Below are positions 1 to 6,942 of a DNA stretch of 10,005 bases, in pieces. The notes under the pieces were generated by a model. That model ran no database searches. It was not told where the DNA came from and saw only the letters and a program-made list of their open reading frames with translations. The translations under genes and the position numbers were made by a program. Position 1 is the stretch's first letter, and each line of letters opens with the position of its first letter. Source of the DNA: CANHEE01 sp043777755 (GTDB lineage Bacteria > Bacteroidota > Bacteroidia > Chitinophagales > Saprospiraceae); contig JAYWHK010000142.1 of the NCBI GenBank assembly GCA_043777755.1, positions 1 through 10,005 on the forward strand, read 5' to 3'.

Positions 1-328
1 TTCGTGTGCTAAATTAATCTTTATTGGAGCAACAAGTTAGCTGTACTTAGGATATTTTTAGCCGTAATACATCATCACTTAATATTTTACAGTAAGAAAT
101 TTTACAGTAAGTATTTTTTCAAAAAAATAAAAATAAGAATAAAAATTTTAATATTTTTTTAGAAAAATAAATGTAAATTACTGATATTCAATATCTTAGT
201 TTTAATTTTAATTTAGAACAAGTTAAATTTGTATTTTTTTTATCAAGCAAAAGATTACATTTTTGTATCGTTAAAAAGTATATATTCCAATAAATTTTTT
301 AAAATCGTATAAAAGATACCTACAAAGT
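1..328. other. AT-rich non-coding region upstream of the giant surface-protein gene
   Basis: No credible coding sequence is seen on either strand: all three forward frames meet stops within the first 40 bases or so, and the rest is broken up by stops and A/T runs. It holds a short tandem repeat (84-111), a 13-bp near-palindrome at 183-195 (GATATT-C-AATATC) and many poly-A/T tracts. The strong AT bias compared with the gene downstream is typical of promoter-bearing intergenic DNA in Bacteroidota. The upstream neighbour lies outside the window, so whether positions 1-40 belong to the tail of another gene cannot be decided. Confidence 0.7.
84..111. repeat. 13-bp tandem direct repeat
   Basis: ATTTTACAGTAAG occurs at 84-96 and again, identically, at 99-111, separated by two A's (15-bp period). 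It lies about 220 bases upstream of the promoter of the giant gene. Two copies of a 13-mer in AT-rich DNA could be slippage or a paired binding site; nothing else supports a function. Confidence 0.6.
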
Positions 329-359
329 ATTGTAAAACGTCAAAATAATTATATTTTTG
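329..359 (+). promoter_or_regulatory. Bacteroidota-type promoter for the giant surface-protein gene
   Basis: TATTTTTG at 352-359 is an exact match to the Bacteroidota -7 consensus TAnnTTTG. ATTG at 329-332 supplies the -33 TTG, with 19 bases between the TTG and the -7 box, the spacing known for this phylum. Transcription would start at about 365-367, giving a leader of about 40 bases before the ATG at 405. The promoter overlaps the in-frame TTG at 357, which argues against translation starting there. Confidence 0.7.
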
Positions 360-404
360 CTTTTTCTTAGCAAGACCAAAACCATTTACTTACTTATAAT
401 AGAT

Positions 405-3400
405 ATGATGAAAAGACTTCGACTACTTCTAACATTCTTCCTCTTAGCTACTTTAACAGTGCTATCGGCGCAACCAGAAAACGACCCTTGTTCGGCACCT
501 TGTTTGGGAGCATCAGGCAGTGTAAGCGGAACTAATCCGTCTGCGGATGGCCAAATGCCAAATGCTAATTTACCTTGTGGCTCTGGCACTTCCGAGGATA
601 ACCCTACATGGTACACTTTCGTAGCGGGTTGTTCTAGTTTTACTTTAAACGTATCCGTTTCAGGCTGCGCATCAGGTTCTTCCATACAAGCAACTATATT
701 TGAAGGAGATGGCTGTGGTGATATCAGTGCTGCAAGTTGTGTAAATTGTGTAACAGGCGGTGCTGTTAGTATTGCCACTGTACCAGGCAAACAGTATTGG
801 ATTCAAGTAGATGGTTGTGCAGAGGCGGTTTGCAATTTTGCGCTTAGCTACGACCCTAACTGCCTCTTAAAAAACATTCCCAAACCCCTTATTACAGGCC
901 TGTTGAATGTTTGTAAAGGTTCAACACAAGATTATTGTGCAACAATTCCTGGTGGTATTGTTCCTTCGTCGTACACATGGAATATTGTTCCTGCGAGTGC
1001 TGGTCAGATTATTCCAAATGACCTTTGTACTCAAGTAAAATGGAATCAAACAGGTACTTTCCAATTGTGTGCAACACCTAAATTTAATGTAAAGTGTCCT
1101 CCAACAGGGGTTCAAAAAGGTTGTGTTACCGTAGTTGTTACAGAATTCAAAGAAGCAATATGTACCCAAACATTGTGTCCAGAGCAAGTTCCATTTGAAT
1201 ATAAATTGATGCCTTGTATCCAAAGTGCCAATCCTAATGTTACAGGAACGCCAGACCCTGATATAACAGTTCTTACTGGCGCACCAGGAACAAGCAAAGT
1301 AACCAATATTAATTATATAATGGATCCAAGTGGATGTGCTGGTAAAATAAAATTAACGACAATAATAAAAGCAAAAGCTACAAAAACATTGCCACCTATG
1401 CTAATTTGTGAGGATGATAGTGTAAAAGTGGGAACATCGTGGCTCAAATGCGCTGATGCCAAACCAGGTATTCAAAACTACATAGTAGCGTCAGCGGAGA
1501 GTGTCAAACCAGTCGCTTGCGACACAACATATAATTTTATTTTACAATGTATTAAAATAAATCCAATTGTAACGCCAGCGAATCCTTCACTAGACTGTAT
1601 CAATACGTCTGTTACAATAAAAGCAGGTAATTCTGTATTTTTACCAACAAGCAATGCTGCTAATCCTGGTGTAAAATCTTATTTGTGGAGTAATGGGGCA
1701 ACAACACCCGAAATTACAGTCACATCAAAAGGAGTGTATTGTGTAACCATAAGTTACGAATATACATTGACTACCTCAGCAGGTACAGTAACTAAAAAAT
1801 GCTCAAAAGTAAAGTGCATCACAGTAACAGGTTCAGGAACTACACCTGAAGCACCTACCCCAATTGCCATTAATCCATATCCATGTTTGAATGATACCGC
1901 TTCTTATACGGTATCCGTAAATACGGGTACAACTTATGATTGGACAATTACAGGTGGTACGCCTGCAACATTCACTGGCAATATCATCAAAGTACAATGG
2001 GGCAATACACCACCATATAAAGTATGTGCTGTTGCAAAAAATGTTTGTGGAAATAGTCCTCCTGGTTGTATCAACATTACCCTGAACGAAGGACCAAAAC
2101 AGCCTGTCATTACGGGACCTACGCCAATATGCGCAGGTGATACAATGACAACTTATTCTACACCAAAATTGACAACGCCAAATCCAACCTATACTTGGAC
2201 TTTGCCAACGGGTGCTTCTTTTGTTGGAAAAATAGACTCAAATGTAATCAACGTAAAATGGGCAGGCAATGCAACTTCTGGACCAATTACCTTAGTGGTT
2301 AGTGACAAATGTGGTGTTTCTCCAAAAGCAACATTGAATGTTGTCATCAATCAGCTACCAGCTGCACCAACAGGCATTGATGGTGATTTAGATGTTTGTA
2401 AAAATGATAAGATAGACTATACTGTAAATCCAACTGTTCCTTTTGCAATGGATTACAATTGGACAGTAAAAGGTGGTACAATAACATCAAGTACCGCTGG
2501 ACTTGACACCAAAACCATTACTGTTATGTGGACAAAAGTTGCCAATGACAATCAGGTTTGTGTGTCAGCAGTTAATAATTGTGACACTATTGGTAAAAAG
2601 TTCTGTATTACTGTTTCTACAAAAGATTTCCCTCAGCCAACAGCTGGTTCGGATAAATCTGTTTGTGGTTTGAAAATAAAACTTAATGGTAGTAAACCAG
2701 GTGCGGGAAATACGGGTAAATGGACACAGCTTTCAGGCGTTGGAACATCAACTTTTGACGACGATACTAAAGAAAAAGCAGAAGTTTCTGTTACAAAATG
2801 TGGCGAATATAAATTTGTATGGACAGAAACAAATTCAGCGGGTTGTGCTGGAAAAGATACAGTAATGGTTTCTTTTAGTGAAAAACCAACAATTTCTAAT
2901 CCTGTTGTAACTTGTGATCCTGTTGCAAAAACATACAAAGCCACTTTAAATGTTGTTGGCTGTATTGCGCCTTACATAGTTACTTTGAATAATATTGCAG
3001 GTTCTACACCTCAAACACTGACCACAGCACCATTTACTTTTACGACACCAGATATTCCTCAAACGACAAAATTTGTAGAGTATGCGGTTCAGTCGGGAAG
3101 TTGTACTTCTAATTTTATTGATACAGTGGATTGTAACTGCGTTACAAGAGCTGGTGAGATGGATTTACAAGCAACACAAACCGCTTGTTCATCTGGTGGT
3201 GGAACAGTAAAAGCTATTCATAAGACAGGTACAGAAACAACTGATAATGACGACGTTACCGCTTATATCTTATACGAAGGAACAGCGACAACTTTGACAA
3301 ATGGTATTGTGATGAACAAAACAGGTGTATTCAGTTTCAATCCAACAACGATGCAATGTGGAAAAACTTATTATATTGGTTTCTTGGTTGGAAACAACGA

Positions 3401-6400
3401 TGGAACTGGCTTCCCAAGTGCAGCTGACCAATGCTTGAAATTAACGCCTGTTAATCAGGAAGTTAAATGGGATTGTGTGCCAAAACCAAATGCTGGTACA
3501 GACAATGAAGTATGCGGTTTGTCATACATTTTAAAAGCGGCAACACCTGCGGCTGGTGTAACAGGCGTTTGGTCTTCAAAAAATGGTGCAACATTTACAC
3601 CATCAAATTCTCCTACGGCAACGGTTACGATTCCTGACCCAGCTGGAACTTATAAGTTTTTCTGGACAGAAACAAATGGTAAATGTAAAGATTCTGCAAG
3701 CGTAAACATCACATTCAAAGACAGCGATATTCAAACAAGTACTGAAAAATATACTTGTGACGCTCAAAACGAAAACTATACTGTAAAATTTGATATTTCT
3801 GGTGGAAAAGCCCCTTATTTCGTATTGGATTGTACAACAAATGCTGTAATTGCAACTTTAAGCAATGCTCCATATACATTCAATTCTGCTGCTTTTGCAA
3901 GTGGTTCGAGTTTCTGTTTCAAAATTGCGGACAGCAATGGTTGTGATACAGTTACATTGAATAAGTCTTACGCTTGTGGTTGTGCAACACAACTGGGTTC
4001 ATTTAATTTGACCAATGAAGTATGTGTTGGTACAGACCTTAAAGCAGTTAGAGCGCAAAACGATGCTTTTGATGGAAATGATACATGGGAATTTATTTTG
4101 GCAACAGGCAATAATCCAAAAGACCCAGCTTTTCCAGCAGGTATTTTGGCAAGAAATCAAACAGGTATTTTTTCTTTTGATCCAGCAACCATGCAGTGTG
4201 ACAAAACATACAAATTGGTGTATGTAGTTGGAAATAAAACCTCCACTGGAACTGGTGTGAAATTTGATGACCCATGTTTGTCAGCATCTTCAAAAGATGT
4301 GAAATTTATATGCGTTCCTTCTACCGTTTCAAGTATTGTAAAAGTAGATACTTGTGCCAAGCAAGTAACATTGAACTCAACTGGTAAAAAAGGTACATGG
4401 GCAGTGTTACCTAACGTAGGCATCTCATTTGTTGATAATACAGACCCTAAAACAACTGCAAATGGTATAACTTGGGGAACTTATACGTTCACTTGGACAG
4501 AAGACAACAATGGTTGTACTGCAGCGTCTGATGCCCTTTTGAATTTAGTTTCACCAAGTAATTTGACTTATAAAAACAATGTTGTTTGTGAAAGTACAAA
4601 TAAAAGCTATACATTAAGTGTTGATTTGACGGGTGCAGCTCCTTTTAGTATTGATCAAATAAGCACAAATGCTACTGGTAATTTGGTAGGTTCAGTCTTT
4701 ACTTCTGACCCAATCGAATCTGGTAAAAAAGTAACTTTGTCTTTCAAAGATGCCGTAAGTTGTATTCCAACAACTTATGACTTTGACCATACTTGCCCTT
4801 GTGACTCAAAAGCTGGTACAATGAATCCTACTCAACTCAAGCTTTGCCAAGGAACAGATGCCGAAGTAAGCGCACCTCCTGCAAGTGGTGTTGTCTTAGA
4901 TGGTGATGATACTTTTGAGTTTGTTTTACATGAAAGTGCTACGACTACCTTGGCTAGTATCAAAGGTCGCAACAAGACTGGTAAATTCAAATTTGATGCA
5001 GCGACAATGCAGTATGGCAAATTGTACTACATCTCTTATATTGTTGGTGACAACAAAGCAGGACAAGTAGATTTAAATTATTTCTGTAAAGATATTGCAA
5101 AAGGTACACCTGTAGTTTGGAACGAAAATCCAACACTTGTTGCCGCAAAAGATGCAACTATTTGTAAAGGTGGTAGTTCAGAAATCACTTTGACAATGAC
5201 AGGAAAAGCAGATTTTGAAATCTACTACAACGCTAATGGTCCTCAAACACCATTGATAAGTAAAAATAATACAACGGTTGTTCCTGTAAATCCTACAGAA
5301 ACAACAGCGTGGAATTTTACAAAAGTAATTGATGCTAATGGTTGTTTTGTAGATTTGAATAAAAAAATTACGATTACGGTGAACGAACCTGCAAAGTCTG
5401 GTTTCCCAAGCCCTGACCGTAGATTGTGCTTTGGTCAAGACCAAACCATTGATATGAATACTGAAGTTACAGGTGGTGACGCAGGAGGTACTTGGTCGGT
5501 AAGTCCAGCAACCAACTTCGTTCCAGCAACTGGTATTTTCAAAACAAAATCAACAGCACCTGGTACTTATACTTTTACTTATACTGTAAAAGGTAAAGCT
5601 CCATGCCCTGATGCTTCTACAAGTGTAAAAGTTACGATTGATGCTATTCCAAATGCTGATGCTGGTTTTGACAAAGAATTGAATTGTGACAATACAGAAA
5701 TAACGCTTGGAGGAAATTCTACATCGGGTCCTTCTATCACTTACACTTGGACTTCTATTGACGGAACAGCACTTTCTAACGAAAAAGTCAAAAATCCAAC
5801 TGTTAAAGCAGCAGGTAGATTTATTTTACAAGTAAGAGATTCTCTTAGTAGTTGTTTTGCTTACGATACTTGTGTTGTCAAAAAAGACATTAGCAAAATT
5901 GATTCCGTAGCGTATAAGGTAATACAACCAAATTGTTTCGGTGATGACAATGGTTCGTTCCTCATTTCGAATGTATCTGGTGGAACGCCACCTTATCAAT
6001 TCTCTCTCAATAATGGGCCTTTCACACCTTACAAAAACTTCTCGAACTTAAAAGCTGGAAGCTATTTTGTAAAAATGAAAGACAGCAAAGGTTGTCCGTT
6101 CCAAGATTCTGTTATTGTGGATCAACCTTACGAAATTGATGTAGAATTGGGCGCATTATATCCGCCAGATAACAATAACAATGAAAAGGATTACCTTAAT
6201 TTGGGCGAAGCAGCTGACCTTGAAGCTGTTATCAATTTCCTTCCAACAGAACTGAAAAAATTAATTTGGTATCCACAATGTGACTCTTGCAAAACATTGG
6301 ACTTGATTGTAAAACCTCAAGAAACGACACTTTACGCAGTTACAGTCATCAACAACAAAGGTTGTATTGCAAAAGACAACGTTTTGGTTCAAGTGAAAAA

Positions 6401-6716
6401 ACCTCGTAATGTCTATATTCCAAATATTTTCCACCCTGATTCTGATAAAGATGGAAATCGTAAGCTAAGGGTTTATTTAGGATTAGACGTTGCAAAAGTT
6501 CATTACTTCCGTATTTATGACAGATGGGGCGATGTAATCCATGAAGATTTGGAATTTACCCGTGACCAAGTATATCAACAAGATAAAGGCTGGGACGGTA
6601 GTTTCCGCAAGGAACGTGCGCAACCTGGCGTTTATTCTTACTCTTGTAAAGTTGAATTTGTAGATGGCTATATTGAAATTTACAAAGGTGATGTATTGAT
6701 GATTTTGAAAGATTAA
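405..6716 (+). CDS. Giant secreted multi-Ig/PKD surface protein with type B T9SS (CHU_C-like) sorting domain
   Basis: Predicted cell-surface or secreted protein, probably adhesive or structural; no enzymatic domain is seen. I chose ATG 405 (ATG 408 is equally possible) because the upstream in-frame TTG at 357 lies in the promoter. No Shine-Dalgarno is visible. Numbering from 405 gives 2103 residues. Residues 2-22 (KRLRLLLTFFLLATLTVLSA core) are a signal peptide, likely cut before QPEND. Residues 24-153 form a beta-sandwich-like domain with NPTWYTFVAG. PKD-like domains follow at about 158-247, 481-562, 563-650 and 650-743, with an Ig-like stretch at 394-475. Residues 744-1576 are three tandem composite modules. 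More Ig-like domains cover 1577-1829. Residues 1839-1915 match the SprB repeat (GGTPPYQFSLNNG, LKAGSYFVKMKDSKGC). Residues 2003-2103 are the C-terminal sorting domain (VYIPNIFHPDSDKDG, FRIYDRWGDVIHE, GWDG, PGVYSYSCKVEFVDG, GDVLMI). Cysteines recur throughout, suggesting disulfides in the exported protein. Export type is well supported; the biological role is inferred. Confidence 0.93.
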   Translation: MMKRLRLLLTFFLLATLTVLSAQPENDPCSAPCLGASGSVSGTNPSADGQMPNANLPCGSGTSEDNPTWYTFVAGCSSFTLNVSVSGCASGSSIQATIFEGDGCGDISAASCVNCVTGGAVSIATVPGKQYWIQVDGCAEAVCNFALSYDPNCLLKNIPKPLITGLLNVCKGSTQDYCATIPGGIVPSSYTWNIVPASAGQIIPNDLCTQVKWNQTGTFQLCATPKFNVKCPPTGVQKGCVTVVVTEFKEAICTQTLCPEQVPFEYKLMPCIQSANPNVTGTPDPDITVLTGAPGTSKVTNINYIMDPSGCAGKIKLTTIIKAKATKTLPPMLICEDDSVKVGTSWLKCADAKPGIQNYIVASAESVKPVACDTTYNFILQCIKINPIVTPANPSLDCINTSVTIKAGNSVFLPTSNAANPGVKSYLWSNGATTPEITVTSKGVYCVTISYEYTLTTSAGTVTKKCSKVKCITVTGSGTTPEAPTPIAINPYPCLNDTASYTVSVNTGTTYDWTITGGTPATFTGNIIKVQWGNTPPYKVCAVAKNVCGNSPPGCINITLNEGPKQPVITGPTPICAGDTMTTYSTPKLTTPNPTYTWTLPTGASFVGKIDSNVINVKWAGNATSGPITLVVSDKCGVSPKATLNVVINQLPAAPTGIDGDLDVCKNDKIDYTVNPTVPFAMDYNWTVKGGTITSSTAGLDTKTITVMWTKVANDNQVCVSAVNNCDTIGKKFCITVSTKDFPQPTAGSDKSVCGLKIKLNGSKPGAGNTGKWTQLSGVGTSTFDDDTKEKAEVSVTKCGEYKFVWTETNSAGCAGKDTVMVSFSEKPTISNPVVTCDPVAKTYKATLNVVGCIAPYIVTLNNIAGSTPQTLTTAPFTFTTPDIPQTTKFVEYAVQSGSCTSNFIDTVDCNCVTRAGEMDLQATQTACSSGGGTVKAIHKTGTETTDNDDVTAYILYEGTATTLTNGIVMNKTGVFSFNPTTMQCGKTYYIGFLVGNNDGTGFPSAADQCLKLTPVNQEVKWDCVPKPNAGTDNEVCGLSYILKAATPAAGVTGVWSSKNGATFTPSNSPTATVTIPDPAGTYKFFWTETNGKCKDSASVNITFKDSDIQTSTEKYTCDAQNENYTVKFDISGGKAPYFVLDCTTNAVIATLSNAPYTFNSAAFASGSSFCFKIADSNGCDTVTLNKSYACGCATQLGSFNLTNEVCVGTDLKAVRAQNDAFDGNDTWEFILATGNNPKDPAFPAGILARNQTGIFSFDPATMQCDKTYKLVYVVGNKTSTGTGVKFDDPCLSASSKDVKFICVPSTVSSIVKVDTCAKQVTLNSTGKKGTWAVLPNVGISFVDNTDPKTTANGITWGTYTFTWTEDNNGCTAASDALLNLVSPSNLTYKNNVVCESTNKSYTLSVDLTGAAPFSIDQISTNATGNLVGSVFTSDPIESGKKVTLSFKDAVSCIPTTYDFDHTCPCDSKAGTMNPTQLKLCQGTDAEVSAPPASGVVLDGDDTFEFVLHESATTTLASIKGRNKTGKFKFDAATMQYGKLYYISYIVGDNKAGQVDLNYFCKDIAKGTPVVWNENPTLVAAKDATICKGGSSEITLTMTGKADFEIYYNANGPQTPLISKNNTTVVPVNPTETTAWNFTKVIDANGCFVDLNKKITITVNEPAKSGFPSPDRRLCFGQDQTIDMNTEVTGGDAGGTWSVSPATNFVPATGIFKTKSTAPGTYTFTYTVKGKAPCPDASTSVKVTIDAIPNADAGFDKELNCDNTEITLGGNSTSGPSITYTWTSIDGTALSNEKVKNPTVKAAGRFILQVRDSLSSCFAYDTCVVKKDISKIDSVAYKVIQPNCFGDDNGSFLISNVSGGTPPYQFSLNNGPFTPYKNFSNLKAGSYFVKMKDSKGCPFQDSVIVDQPYEIDVELGALYPPDNNNNEKDYLNLGEAADLEAVINFLPTELKKLIWYPQCDSCKTLDLIVKPQETTLYAVTVINNKGCIAKDNVLVQVKKPRNVYIPNIFHPDSDKDGNRKLRVYLGLDVAKVHYFRIYDRWGDVIHEDLEFTRDQVYQQDKGWDGSFRKERAQPGVYSYSCKVEFVDGYIEIYKGDVLMILKD
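2634..5132 (+). repeat. Three tandem copies of a ~280-residue composite A-B-C module (protein-level repeat)
   Basis: Copies lie at 2634-3488, 3489-4322 and 4323-5132 (285, 278 and 270 residues). Each has the same order. Part A is an Ig-like domain with GxW near its middle and a final WTE(T/D)N...C (WTETNSAGC, WTETNGKC, WTEDNNGC). Part B is a domain with APY or APF near its start that ends in a C-x-C hinge (CNC, CGC, CPC at 3132, 3975 and 4794). Part C starts (A/L)G-x-(M/F) and carries an acidic D-x-D-D-like segment, then TG-x-F-x-F and TMQ(C/Y)xKxY followed by VG(N/D). The TMQ methionines are at 3351, 4191 and 5007, a spacing of 280 and 272 residues. The copies have diverged strongly at DNA level, so they are not recent duplications. 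A further A-like domain without B and C is at 5403-5651. Confidence 0.85.
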
Positions 6717-6740
6717 TTTCTTTTTCTTTTACAAAAAAAT

Positions 6741-6782
6741 AAAAAAACGTTGTGTATCGCTCAGGTATGCAACGTTTTTTTT
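6741..6782 (+). terminator. Intrinsic terminator after the giant surface-protein gene
   Basis: A 16-bp stem pairs 6741-6756 with 6766-6781 around a 9-base loop (TCGCTCAGG). The stem is AAAAAAACGTTG..., with two adjacent G-U wobbles near the loop, and ends in an eight-T run at 6775-6782. It starts 24 bases past the stop codon. The left arm begins with seven A's, so the hairpin could also terminate transcription arriving on the opposite strand. It separates the giant gene from the glucosidase gene. Confidence 0.88.
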
Positions 6783-6805
6783 ATAAAAAATAAACTTTAT
6801 TCCAT

Positions 6806-6837
6806 TACCTTTGTCTTTGGAATTTGCTATATTTTCG
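6806..6837 (+). promoter_or_regulatory. Weak promoter candidates for the GH31 gene
   Basis: TACCTTTG at 6806-6813 matches the -7 consensus TAnnTTTG exactly, but no TTG lies at the expected -33 distance; the nearest T-rich stretch is the terminator tail. TATTTTCG at 6830-6837 is a one-mismatch -7 box with TTTG at 6810-6813 as a possible -33, though the 16-base spacing is short. A promoter is needed somewhere between the terminator and 6943, but these two boxes do not settle which is used. Confidence 0.35.
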
Positions 6838-6894
6838 TTTTTAAGGGTGAACCTTATACGTTACAGTGTAAAACCAAATACAACTCGTTTTTCG

Positions 6895-6939
6895 ATTCTA
6901 AAATTTAGAATTTAGAATCCCGAATTTAAAACTTAGAAT
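6895..6939. repeat. TTTAGAAT repeat cluster with 17-bp palindrome just before the GH31 start
   Basis: ATTCTAAA at 6895-6902 and TTTAGAAT at 6904-6911 form a perfect inverted repeat around a single A. TTTAGAAT is repeated directly at 6911-6918 (sharing one base, a 7-bp period), and a near copy, CTTAGAAT, is at 6932-6939, only three bases before the start codon. The cluster is therefore at the 3' end of the leader, where a hairpin could affect translation initiation. It could equally be a simple interspersed repeat. Confidence 0.6.
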
Positions 6940-6942
6940 TTC

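Noticed and set aside
224..231. TAAATTTG, an exact -7 consensus match upstream of the main promoter
   Set aside because: No TTG is present at the -33 distance, and such octamers are expected by chance in DNA this AT-rich. The 329-359 promoter has both boxes and sits at a better distance.
386..790. 134-codon minus-strand open frame inside the giant gene, and similar frames at 921-1306, 2633-2944, 4093-4423, 4832-5020 and 5178-5444
   Set aside because: All lie antisense to a clearly real protein with recognisable domains; they have no promoters or terminators of their own and no recognisable protein features. They are shadows of the true frame.
2634..5132. Recent gene conversion or a DNA-level tandem duplication inside the giant gene
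   Set aside because: The three modules align only at protein motif level; matching segments around the TMQ motif differ at many nucleotide positions, so the duplication is old or the modules were assembled separately.
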